From: CAVVAE01 sp963746185
GTDB lineage: Bacteria > Actinomycetota > Actinomycetes > Propionibacteriales > Nocardioidaceae
Direction of reading: 5' to 3'
Assembly (NCBI GenBank): GCA_963746185.1
Contig: CAVVAE010000002.1
Coordinates: 496,001 to 560,000, forward strand
Length of the DNA: 64,000 nt
A program made the translations under genes and the position numbers. The notes beneath the pieces were generated by a model. It ran no database searches. It had not been told where the DNA came from and was given only the letters and a program-made list of their open reading frames with translations. Positions 18,258-25,985 of the stretch are shown in pieces. Positions within the stretch are counted from its first letter, which is position 1. Each line of letters begins with the position of its first letter.

Positions 18258-19691
18258 TCAGACCGAGATATCTGACATCACGTGCTTGATACGGGTGTAG
18301 TCCTCGAGGCCGTAGACCGAGAGGTCCTTGCCGTACCCGGAGTGTTTGAAGCCACCGTGCGGCATCTCGGCCACGATCGGGATATGCGTGTTGATCCAGA
18401 CGCAGCCGAAGTCCAAAAGCCGCGCCATCCGCATCGCGCGACCGTGGTCCTTGGTGAAGACGCTGGCCGCCAACCCGTACTGAACGCCGTTCGCCCAGCG
18501 CAGCGCCTCGTCCTCATCAGAGAACTGCTGCACGGTGATGACGGGACCGAAGATCTCGTCCTGGATCGCCTCGTCATCTTGCTTGAGACCTGACACCACC
18601 GTCGGAGCGTAGAAGTAGCCCTTGTCACCGACCCGGTGACCGCCGGCCTGGAGCTGTGCATGGTCGGGCAGCCGATTGATGAAACCGGTGACGCGCTCAA
18701 GCTGGTTCGGGTTGTTGACGGGGCCGTAGAGCACGTCCTCGTCGTCCGGCATACCGGTCTTGGTGTTCTTGGCCTGCTCGGTGAGCGCAGCCACGAAGTC
18801 GCCGTGCACGCCCGGGCCGGCGAGCACCCGGGTCGCGGCGGTGCAGTCCTGGCCGGCGTTGAAGTAGCCCGCCCCCGCGATCGCCTCGGCTGCAGCCTCG
18901 ATGTCAGCGTCGTCGAACACGACCACCGGTGCCTTTCCACCAAGCTCGAGGTGAGTCTTCTTCAGGTCGACCGCCGCGCTCTTGGCGACTTCCATGCCCG
19001 CGCGCACCGATCCGGTGATCGAGACCATCTGCGGGATCTTGTGCTCGATCAGGGCCCGTCCGGTGTCGCGGTCTCCGGTCACGACGTTGAAGACGCCCGG
19101 CGGGAAGAACTCCTGCGCGATCTCACCGAGCAACAGCGTCGAGGCCGGCGTCGTGTCGGACGGCTTGATGACGAGGCAGTTACCGGCGGCCAGAGCAGGG
19201 GCTACCTTCCAGATCGCCATCATCAGCGGGTAGTTCCACGGCGTCACCTGCGCGACGACACCGATCGGTTCGCGCCTGATGTATGACGTGTGACCGGCGA
19301 GGTACTCGCCCGCCGCGCGACCCTCAAGGACCCGAGCGGCGCCGGCAAAGAACCGGACCTGGTCGATCGCTGGCGGCAGCTCCTCGGTCTTGGTGAATCC
19401 CAGCGGCTTGCCGGTGTTCTCACTCTCGATCGCGACGAACTCGTCGGCCCGCTTCTCCATCGCATCGGCGAGCTTGAGCAGGGACATTTGCCGGTCGGCC
19501 GGTGTCGAGTCCCGCCACGACTCGAACGCCTTCGACGCGGCGGACATCGCACGGTCGACGTCCTCTGCGCCGGACACGGGAGCGGTGGCGAACTCCTCCT
19601 CGGTCGACGGGTTGATGATGGACGAGGTGCGACCGTCCGCGCTGTCGACGAGCTCTCCGTTGATCATGTTCTGCAGTGTCCGGGTGGTCAT
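18258..19691 (-). CDS. Gamma-aminobutyraldehyde dehydrogenase-like aldehyde dehydrogenase
   Basis: 477 residues. Catalytic Glu is in HLELGGKAPVVVFDDAD and catalytic Cys in YFNAGQDCTAATRVLA; the cofactor site includes TPWNYPLMMAIWKVAPALAA. The C terminus HSGYGKDLSVYGLEDYTRIK and the NAGQDCTAATR context resemble PatD/Prr enzymes that oxidise 4-aminobutyraldehyde to GABA. The ATG at 19691 was chosen because the usual N terminus follows; the open frame above it runs through the repeat array. It is downstream of the first Pot transporter operon and is probably cotranscribed with the saccharopine dehydrogenase-like gene. Confidence 0.87.
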   Translation of the reverse strand: MTTRTLQNMINGELVDSADGRTSSIINPSTEEEFATAPVSGAEDVDRAMSAASKAFESWRDSTPADRQMSLLKLADAMEKRADEFVAIESENTGKPLGFTKTEELPPAIDQVRFFAGAARVLEGRAAGEYLAGHTSYIRREPIGVVAQVTPWNYPLMMAIWKVAPALAAGNCLVIKPSDTTPASTLLLGEIAQEFFPPGVFNVVTGDRDTGRALIEHKIPQMVSITGSVRAGMEVAKSAAVDLKKTHLELGGKAPVVVFDDADIEAAAEAIAGAGYFNAGQDCTAATRVLAGPGVHGDFVAALTEQAKNTKTGMPDDEDVLYGPVNNPNQLERVTGFINRLPDHAQLQAGGHRVGDKGYFYAPTVVSGLKQDDEAIQDEIFGPVITVQQFSDEDEALRWANGVQYGLAASVFTKDHGRAMRMARLLDFGCVWINTHIPIVAEMPHGGFKHSGYGKDLSVYGLEDYTRIKHVMSDISV

Positions 19692-19723
19692 GAGGCCCCT
19701 TGCGCGCGTCGGGATGGTCAGAC

Positions 19724-19785
19724 TGATTCCACCGGTAAAACTAGTGTGCGACCGTTGATTACGCCAGTGCCGGCCGCTGGAATCA
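19724..19785. promoter_or_regulatory. Widely spaced inverted repeat TGATTCCA / TGGAATCA upstream of the aminobutyraldehyde dehydrogenase
   Basis: TGATTCCA at 19724-19731 and its exact complement TGGAATCA at 19778-19785 flank the likely promoter of the gene starting at 19691. The half-sites are 54 bases apart, close to five helical turns. The GATTCC core also occurs in the candidate Lrp sites at 34413 and 40229. The spacing could allow looping; no direct evidence. Confidence 0.35.
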
Positions 19786-19812
19786 ACGTATTTCGTTGCT
19801 GGTCGCACCGGA

Positions 19813-19980
19813 TCGCTGATTGAGCTTGTCGAAATCACCGGGTCTCGACAAGCTCGACCGCCGAGCAAACCCGCTGATTGAGCTTGTCGAAATCACCGGG
19901 TCTCGACAAGCTCGACCGCCGAGCAAACCCGCTGATTGAGCTTGTCGAAATCACCGGGTCTCGACAAGCTCGACCGCCGA
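19813..19980. repeat. Palindromic repeat array, three 58-base units (locus 2)
   Basis: Three tandem units start at 19815, 19873 and 19931 and are practically identical. Each contains GAGCTTGTCGA, a 12-base loop and the exact complement TCGACAAGCTC, then CGACCGCCGA and a short AT-containing linker. The array starts 5 bases beyond the stop of the Pot permease gene (19986) and ends about 120 bases before the aldehyde dehydrogenase start, so it separates two same-strand transcription units. It could stop transcription, or be a mobile REP-like element. Confidence 0.9.
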
Positions 19981-19985
19981 GGAAG

Positions 19986-20804
19986 TCAGAGTCGGCCTCC
20001 GGTCTGGTCTCCGGAGAGCTTCTGGGACAAGTAGATCGGGATCACCGAGAGGAGGATCAGACTGGCGGCCACCACGTTCACGATCGGGGCTTGTGCCCTG
20101 CCGAGGATGTTGGTGTTGATCCACAGCGGAAGGGTTTCGATGTCCGGCGGCGACGTAAACGTCGTCACCACGATCTCGTCGAACGACAAAGCAAACGCCA
20201 GCAACGCACCGGCGAGCAGTGCCGACCCGAGATTGGGCATCGTCACCAGCCTGAATGTCGTGAACCGGGTGGCGCCGAGATCCATCGACGCCTCCTCGAT
20301 GTTCCCGCCAAGTCGCCGCAACCGGGCGATGACGTTGTTGAACACCACCACGATGCAGAACGTCGCGTGCGCGATCACCAGCGACCAGATCGACAGGTCG
20401 ATGCCGAGGATGGTCAGGAACGCGTTCCTGAGCGCGATCGCGGTGACGATACCGGGGAGTGCGATCGGAAGCAGGATCAGCAGGCTCACGGTCTGCTTCC
20501 CGAAGAAGCGATTGCGTTGCAGAGCGAAGGCCGCGAGAGTCCCGAGCACCAGCGCGATCGCGGTCGCGAGCAATCCGACCTTGAGGCTCTGCTGGAGCGC
20601 GTCGACCATGCCGGTGTTGTCCTTCGCCCGTCTCCACCACTCAAGCGTGAAGTCCTCCGGCGGCCAGGAGAACGTCTCGTCGGCATTGAACGAGTTGATC
20701 AGGACGACGATCAGCGGTACGTAGACGAACGCCAGCACAACCGCGACGAGGGCGCGCAGCCCCCAGGTGCTGCCAGCGGACAGGCGGAACCCGGGCGTGC
20801 TCAT
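19986..20804 (-). CDS. Spermidine/putrescine ABC transporter permease, PotC-like (system 1)
   Basis: 272 residues with six predicted membrane segments. The cytoplasmic EAA loop reads EASMDLGATRFTTFRLVTMP, the coupling site for the ATPase. PotC-type length and composition. Its ATG overlaps the stop of the PotB-like gene by four bases. It is the last gene of the four-gene potA-potD-potB-potC operon, and its stop is followed at once by the repeat array. Confidence 0.92.
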   Translation of the reverse strand: MSTPGFRLSAGSTWGLRALVAVVLAFVYVPLIVVLINSFNADETFSWPPEDFTLEWWRRAKDNTGMVDALQQSLKVGLLATAIALVLGTLAAFALQRNRFFGKQTVSLLILLPIALPGIVTAIALRNAFLTILGIDLSIWSLVIAHATFCIVVVFNNVIARLRRLGGNIEEASMDLGATRFTTFRLVTMPNLGSALLAGALLAFALSFDEIVVTTFTSPPDIETLPLWINTNILGRAQAPIVNVVAASLILLSVIPIYLSQKLSGDQTGGRL

Positions 20805-21691
20805 AGGTTCTCCAAGGCACCGGAGCGCCGGATGAGTGCGAGGTAGATGACCATGATCACGACGGACACGGTCGCCAGGGCCGCGGCGAACGGGACGTCC
20901 GTCGTCTGCCGAGCGAAGACCATGGTGCCCAGCATCTGGGTCTTGCCGCCGACGTACCCCACAGCGATGTAGTCACCGAGCGACAGCGAAAACGTGAAGA
21001 TCGAGCCCGCCGCCAACGACGGGATGATCATCGGAAAGGCCACACTCCGCAACGTTCGACCTGGCTTGGCCCCGAGATCACTGGACGCTTCGAGCAGGGA
21101 GTCCGGCAACTTGAGGAAGCCGGCGTAGATCGGCAGCACCATGAAGGGCAACCACAGGTATGCCAATGTGATCGTCACTGCCGTGATACCGAACCCCGGA
21201 GTCCAGCCAATGCTCGAGTCCAGCACTCCTCCGGTCGTGAGCATCGTGCGCCAGGCGAACGCCTTGACGAGGTAGCTCGCCCACAGCGGCATCAGCAAGG
21301 CGACGACAAGGAGTTTCGCCACCACGGGCTTGGCGATCTTCGCCATGTAGAAGGCGATCGGGAGAGCCAGCACGGCGTCGATCACCGTGACAGAGACCGC
21401 GACCAGGATCGTGCGGACGATCACGGTGCGGTAGACGTCCGTCTCGAACAGCTTGGTGAAGTTGTCGAGGTTCCATTCCCGAGTCACCGTTTGTCCGAAG
21501 TCGACCTTCCAGAACGCCGTCAGGAACATGGCGCCAAGGGCGACGAGGTAGATGAGGCCGAGCCAGAGCAGTGGTGCCGCCAGCAACCCAGCGACCCGCA
21601 CGCCCGAATGACGGTGCAGGAAGGCCGAGGCGCGCCGCGACACATTCGGTCGCGGCGGCCCGGCCTCCTGCTGCAGCGTCGTATCGGTCAC
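20801..21691 (-). CDS. Spermidine/putrescine ABC transporter permease, PotB-like (system 1)
   Basis: 296 residues, an N-terminal 35-residue cytoplasmic part followed by six membrane segments. The EAA loop is EASSDLGAKPGRTLRSVAFP. It forms the heterodimeric channel with the PotC-like subunit encoded next to it. It begins 9 bases after the binding-protein gene, so the four genes are surely one operon. Confidence 0.92.
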   Translation of the reverse strand: MTDTTLQQEAGPPRPNVSRRASAFLHRHSGVRVAGLLAAPLLWLGLIYLVALGAMFLTAFWKVDFGQTVTREWNLDNFTKLFETDVYRTVIVRTILVAVSVTVIDAVLALPIAFYMAKIAKPVVAKLLVVALLMPLWASYLVKAFAWRTMLTTGGVLDSSIGWTPGFGITAVTITLAYLWLPFMVLPIYAGFLKLPDSLLEASSDLGAKPGRTLRSVAFPMIIPSLAAGSIFTFSLSLGDYIAVGYVGGKTQMLGTMVFARQTTDVPFAAALATVSVVIMVIYLALIRRSGALENL

Positions 21692-21700
21692 GCCGACGGG

Positions 21701-22945
21701 TTAGCCCTTGACCTCGGTCCAGGCGTCAGTCCAGTCCTGGTAGTCGGTGCACTCGACATCCGTGCGACCGTCCAGGCAATCGGTGATCGGCGTCGTCCAG
21801 AACCAGATCTTGTCGGTGTAGTCGGCCTCGGTGGCGTGGTACGTGTCGCAGAACCCCTTGGCCGCGATGTCGCACGCCTTCGGGTTCGCCGGCGCCTCGC
21901 CGAAGTACTGGGCGACCTCGGCCTGCGTCTCGGGGCTGGCCATCCAGTCGAGCCACATGTAGGCGCAGTTCACGTGGTCGTTGTTCGACGTGACCATCCA
22001 GGTGTCGGACCAGCCGGTCGACCCGCTGTCGGGAAACACAGTCTTGACCTTGGGGCCTGAAATGCTGGCGGTGTACTCCCAGGTCGTGCCGATGACCGAC
22101 GAGCCGGTCTTGAACGCCTGTGATTCCTTGGTGTAGTCGGTCCAGTACTCGCCGACGTGTTCGTTCTGATCCTTCAATGCCTGCACAGCAGCATCGAGCT
22201 GTTCCTGGTCAAGTGCGTAGGGGTTCTCGATGCCGAGATCAGGCTGGGTGTTCATCAGGTAAAGAGCCGCGTCGGCGATGTAGATCGGGTTGTCGTACGC
22301 CGTCACCTTGCCCGAGTAGTCGCTCGCACCATCGAAGACGGCGCTCCAGTCCGCAGGCGCTGGCTTCACCACGTCTGTGTTGTACGCCAGGAGGTTAGCG
22401 CCCCAGCCGTGAGGAATGCCCCACATCTGACCGTCGACGCTGTTGTAGTCCGTCTCCTTGAGGAACTCCGACATGTCGGCGTAGTTCGGCACCAGATCAG
22501 TGTTGACGGGCTGCACGTCCTCTGCCGCGATCAGGCGCAAGGTCGCGTCGCCAGAGGCCGAGACGACGTCGTACCCACCGGCGTGCATCAGGCTGACCGC
22601 CTCGTCTGAGGTGCCGAACTCCTTGACGTTCACGGCGCATCCGGTCTGCTTCTCGAACGGAGTCACCCAGTCGTACTCGGGGAAGTTCTTGCCCGACTCG
22701 GCGTACCCCGGCCAGGCCAGCACGTTGAGCTCGCCCTCACCCTCGCCGACAGCGTCGGACTTCATCGGGATGTCGGGGGCCTGGAAGCCGCTTCCTCCCG
22801 GTTGATCTCCCGAGTCATCGTCGTCACTTGAGGTGCCACAGCCGGTGGCGAGCAGGGCAAGGGTGGCGAGTGTGGAAACGGCGGCGAGGGTTCCGCTACG
22901 ACGCCGAGCGCTTGGCCATCGGCGTCCTCGTGTGTTCAGTGTCAT
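21701..22945 (-). CDS. Polyamine-binding lipoprotein, PotD-like (system 1)
   Basis: 414 residues. The N terminus is an Arg-rich region, a hydrophobic stretch and a lipobox (LALLATGCGTSS), so the mature protein is lipid-anchored. The body is a spermidine/putrescine-type periplasmic binding protein with LNVLAWPGYAES, DVVSASGDATLRLI and GIPHGWGANLLAYNTDVV. An acid-rich linker (SSDDDDSGD) follows the Cys. It captures polyamines for the PotABC permease-ATPase encoded around it. Confidence 0.9.
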   Translation of the reverse strand: MTLNTRGRRWPSARRRSGTLAAVSTLATLALLATGCGTSSDDDDSGDQPGGSGFQAPDIPMKSDAVGEGEGELNVLAWPGYAESGKNFPEYDWVTPFEKQTGCAVNVKEFGTSDEAVSLMHAGGYDVVSASGDATLRLIAAEDVQPVNTDLVPNYADMSEFLKETDYNSVDGQMWGIPHGWGANLLAYNTDVVKPAPADWSAVFDGASDYSGKVTAYDNPIYIADAALYLMNTQPDLGIENPYALDQEQLDAAVQALKDQNEHVGEYWTDYTKESQAFKTGSSVIGTTWEYTASISGPKVKTVFPDSGSTGWSDTWMVTSNNDHVNCAYMWLDWMASPETQAEVAQYFGEAPANPKACDIAAKGFCDTYHATEADYTDKIWFWTTPITDCLDGRTDVECTDYQDWTDAWTEVKG

Positions 22946-22960
22946 GACTTCTCCAAACGT

Positions 22961-24049
22961 CTAGGAACGGTTGTCGATCGCGATGCAGTGCTGCGTGCGC
23001 CAGCTGAGCCGGACGGGTGCGTCGCGGTAATCGAGCACGTCCATCGACGACGTCTGCAGGTTCTGCTGCACTGCGACGAGTCGTGCTCCGGCGTCGAGGT
23101 CGACGATGAAGCGCGTGGACGCGCCTGCGTAGACCACCTCCGCCACGGTTCCCTTGACCGAGGTCACGTCGGGATCATCCGACGCAGCGAGGTCAGTGTT
23201 GATCTGAATCTTCTCGGGCCGCACGCTGAACGTGCCTTCGCGGCCGAGCAATGCTTTGGCGGCCTCACCGGTGATCAGGTTGCTGGTGCCAACGAAGCCG
23301 GCGACGAACTCCGAGGCCGGTTGCTCGTAGATTTCCGCCGCCGTGCCGATCTGTTGGATCCGGCCGTCGTTGAAGACCGCGATCCGGTCGCTCATGGTGA
23401 GCGCCTCGTCCTGGTCGTGCGTGACGAACACGAAGGTGATTCCTACGTCGCGTTGCAGCAACTTCAGCTCGATCTGCATCTCCTCGCGCAGCTTGAGGTC
23501 GAGGGCTCCGAGCGGCTCGTCGAGCAAGAGCACCTTGGGTTTGATGACCAGGGCGCGGGCCAGGGCCACGCGTTGACGCTGGCCGCCTGACAGCTGGGTC
23601 GCCTTTCGGTCACCGTGCGCGTCGAGTCGGACCTGCGACAACGCCGCGTCAGCCAGTTCGCGACGACGAGCCCTGCCGACGCCGCGAACCCGAAGTCCGT
23701 AGGCGACGTTGTCACGCACGTTCATGTGCGGGAAGAGTGCGTAGTCCTGGAAGACGGTGTTGACGTTGCGCTCGAACGGCGCCTGCCGTGTCACGTCGAC
23801 GCCGTCGAGGTGGACAGAGCCTTCATCGGGTAGCTCGAACCCGGCGATCATCCGGAGGACGGTGGTCTTGCCGGAGCCGGACGGTCCCAACATGGAGAAG
23901 AACTCGCCATCACGGATCTGCAGGTCGATTCCATCGACCGCCGTCACGCTGCCGAACCGACGGGTGAGTCCCCGGAGGTCGACGGCCGTTTGACGCGCGG
24001 GTTCGGAGGCCTGACCCCCGTCGGTCCCAGCGTTGGTCGTGGTCGCCAC
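22961..24049 (-). CDS. Spermidine/putrescine ABC transporter ATP-binding protein, PotA-like (system 1)
   Basis: 362 residues. Walker A GPSGSGKTTVLRM, signature LSGGQRQRVALARAL, Walker B VLLLDEPLGALDLK, and the H-loop FVTHDQDEALTMSD, with a TOBE domain in the last 100 residues. It is the first gene of its operon, 15 bases upstream of the lipoprotein gene, and is divergent from the acyl-CoA dehydrogenase gene. The N-terminal 20 residues are Gly/Thr/Ala-rich and not part of the fold. Confidence 0.93.
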   Translation of the reverse strand: MATTTNAGTDGGQASEPARQTAVDLRGLTRRFGSVTAVDGIDLQIRDGEFFSMLGPSGSGKTTVLRMIAGFELPDEGSVHLDGVDVTRQAPFERNVNTVFQDYALFPHMNVRDNVAYGLRVRGVGRARRRELADAALSQVRLDAHGDRKATQLSGGQRQRVALARALVIKPKVLLLDEPLGALDLKLREEMQIELKLLQRDVGITFVFVTHDQDEALTMSDRIAVFNDGRIQQIGTAAEIYEQPASEFVAGFVGTSNLITGEAAKALLGREGTFSVRPEKIQINTDLAASDDPDVTSVKGTVAEVVYAGASTRFIVDLDAGARLVAVQQNLQTSSMDVLDYRDAPVRLSWRTQHCIAIDNRS

Positions 24050-24187
24050 AGTCGCACCCTACTCACACCCGCGCACCTCCGGCAGCGATTAGTGCCGACG
24101 ACAAGCCAACCGCCACCGGGCGAGCACGCAAGGTAGCCGCATCCCTATATTTGAAGGAGCCGCAGTCGTCCGATCTCTGGAGCAACC

Positions 24188-25372
24188 GTGTCAAAGTCAG
24201 CCATGCAACCTACTGCGCCGCTCGACCTGTTCGGGGTCGACGCATTGCTTGACGACGAAGAGCGCGCGATGCGGGAGACAGTGCGCCGCTTCTGTGACGA
24301 CCGGATCCGCCCGCACATCGCGGAGTGGTACGAGACTGCCTCGATCCCCGCGCGCGACCTGGCAAAGGAACTCGGTGCTCTCGGTTTGATGGGCATGCAT
24401 CTCAACGGCTACGGATGCGCTGGTACGACGGCAACGGCGTACGGCTTGGCCTGTCTCGAGCTGGAAGCTGCGGACTCCGGGGTACGCAGCCTCGTCTCCG
24501 TCCAAGGGTCGCTCGCCATGTTTGCGATCCACCGCTACGGAAGCGACGAGCAGAAGGAGCACTGGCTTCCCCAGATGACAGCCGGTTCAGCAATCGGTTG
24601 CTTCGGCCTGACGGAGGCTGACTTCGGATCAGACCCTGGGGGGATGCGGACCCGCGCAGTTCGCGACGGCTCGGACTGGATCCTCAACGGCACCAAGATG
24701 TGGATCACTAACGGCTCGATCGCCGAGGTCGCGGTGGTCTGGGCGCGCACTGATGACGGGATCCGCGGCTTCGTGGTTCCGACCGACGCTCCTGGCTTCT
24801 CCGCTCCCGAGATCAAGCAGAAGATGTCGTTGCGCGCCTCGGTCACGAGTGAGCTGATTCTCGAGGACGTGCGACTCCCCGAGTCCGCGATGCTCCCCGC
24901 GGCCCAAGGTCTAGCCGGTCCGCTGTCGTGTCTGTCGGAAGCGCGGTTCGGGATCGTCTTCGGTTCTCTCGGAGCAGCGCGTGACTGCCTCGAGACGACG
25001 ATTGCGTACACACAGTCGCGGCGGGTGTTCGACAAACCGCTGGCGGCGTACCAGCTGACGCAGGAGAAGCTCGCGAACATGACGCTCGAGCTCGGCAAGG
25101 GGATGCTGCTCGCACTGCACCTGGGTCGGATGAAGGACTCCGGTGGCATCCGCAACGAGCAGGTCAGCCTCGGGAAGCTCAACAACGTGCGGGAGGCGAT
25201 TGCGATCGCTCGCGAATGCCGGACGATCCTGGCCGCCAGCGGGATCACGCTGGAGTACCCCGTGATGCGTCATGCGAACAACCTGGAGTCGGTGCTCACG
25301 TACGAAGGCACGTCGGAGGTGCACCAGCTCGTCATCGGCCAAGCCCTGACGGGTGAGTCCGCCTTCCGTTGA
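24188..25372 (+). CDS. Acyl-CoA dehydrogenase, glutaryl-CoA dehydrogenase-like
   Basis: 394 residues from a GTG start. The FAD-dependent fold shows GCFGLTEADFGSDPGGM, NGTKMWITNGSIAEVAVVWA, and the catalytic Glu region LESVLTYEGTSEVHQLVIGQ. The latter, with IRNEQVSLGKLNNVREAIA, is the pattern of glutaryl-CoA dehydrogenase, which oxidises and decarboxylates glutaryl-CoA to crotonyl-CoA at the end of lysine/cadaverine catabolism. A TATATT stretch lies 37 bases upstream. Stands alone; the repeat array begins directly at its stop codon. The control region 24050-24187 is otherwise plain. Confidence 0.88.
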   Translation: MSKSAMQPTAPLDLFGVDALLDDEERAMRETVRRFCDDRIRPHIAEWYETASIPARDLAKELGALGLMGMHLNGYGCAGTTATAYGLACLELEAADSGVRSLVSVQGSLAMFAIHRYGSDEQKEHWLPQMTAGSAIGCFGLTEADFGSDPGGMRTRAVRDGSDWILNGTKMWITNGSIAEVAVVWARTDDGIRGFVVPTDAPGFSAPEIKQKMSLRASVTSELILEDVRLPESAMLPAAQGLAGPLSCLSEARFGIVFGSLGAARDCLETTIAYTQSRRVFDKPLAAYQLTQEKLANMTLELGKGMLLALHLGRMKDSGGIRNEQVSLGKLNNVREAIAIARECRTILAASGITLEYPVMRHANNLESVLTYEGTSEVHQLVIGQALTGESAFR

Positions 25373-25373
25373 T

Positions 25374-25556
25374 GGAGCTTGTCGAAATTACGGCAGCCCG
25401 CTGATTGAGCCTGTCGAAATCACGGGGGCCCGCTGATTGAGCCTGTCGAAATCACCGCGGCTTCGACAAGCTCGATCGCCGAAGGGAAGCCCCCCGATCG
25501 CCGCAGGGGACCTATTCGGTGATTGAGCTTGTCGAAATCACCGAGGCTTCGCCGAC
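25374..25556. repeat. Degenerate palindromic repeat array (locus 3)
   Basis: Several left halves (GCTGATTGAGC(C/T)TGTCGAAAT) at about 25374, 25399, 25432 and 25520 and one right half (CTTCGACAAGCTCGATCGCC) at 25465. The array begins right at the stop of the acyl-CoA dehydrogenase gene and runs into the 3' end of the GIY-YIG gene, whose TGA stop is inside the last copy. The copies differ from one another, unlike the array at 45.3 kb. Confidence 0.85.
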
Positions 25557-25822
25557 GAGGCCAGCCCTGGGAGATCCTCAAACCGCCCGTCGATGAGCGC
25601 CTGACGCTTGGCTCTCCCCCATCCCTGGACCTGCTTCTCGAGAGCGAAGGCCTCGTCGATCCGCTCGAGCTCGGCACTCCAGACCAACATGACCGGACGT
25701 CGCCGACGTGTGTACGTCGCTCCATCTCCTCGCGCGTGCTCGGCAAGACGGGCAGCCAGGTTCGTCGTGCTCCCGACGTAGTACGTGCCGTCCCGGCACT
25801 GCAGGATATAGGTCCAGGCCAT
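25538..25822 (-). CDS. GIY-YIG domain nuclease-like protein (UPF0213 type)
   Basis: 94 residues, one stand-alone GIY-YIG domain: WTYILQCRDGTYYVGSTTNL, catalytic Arg in AARLAEHARG and metal-binding Glu in ALEKQVQGWGRAK. The fold cuts DNA in homing endonucleases and UvrC; the function of these short stand-alone versions is not known to me. The gene is embedded in the palindromic repeat family: its stop TGA lies in a repeat copy (25538), and another repeat block lies upstream at 25914. No neighbours share its operon. This may be a nuclease linked to the repeat family. Confidence 0.88.
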   Translation of the reverse strand: MAWTYILQCRDGTYYVGSTTNLAARLAEHARGDGATYTRRRRPVMLVWSAELERIDEAFALEKQVQGWGRAKRQALIDGRFEDLPGLASSAKPR

Positions 25823-25913
25823 CCAGCGATACTGCCTCGGACGTCTGCCAACGATCGGCCCGCCACACGATCAGCTGTGGACGAATGCCCAGTCCACGTG
25901 TCTTTGTGAATTC

Positions 25914-25982
25914 AGGGGTCTCGACAAGCTCGACCGCCGAAGGGACCTCTCGACCGCCGAGAACCCGCTCGATCGTCGAGGC
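25914..25982. repeat. Palindromic repeat copies (locus 4)
   Basis: GGTCTCGACAAGCTCGACCG followed by CCGAAGG, then a second shorter half (CTCGACCGCCGAGAACCCGC) and a third (CTCGATCGTCGAGG). The block ends 4 bases before the stop of the amidohydrolase gene (25986) and lies upstream of the GIY-YIG gene. Confidence 0.8.
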
Positions 25983-25985
25983 GCT

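Noticed and set aside
19700..19868. N-terminal extension of the aldehyde dehydrogenase reaching into the repeat array
   Set aside because: The extra 59 codons read repeat sequence; the family N terminus begins at the internal ATG at 19691.
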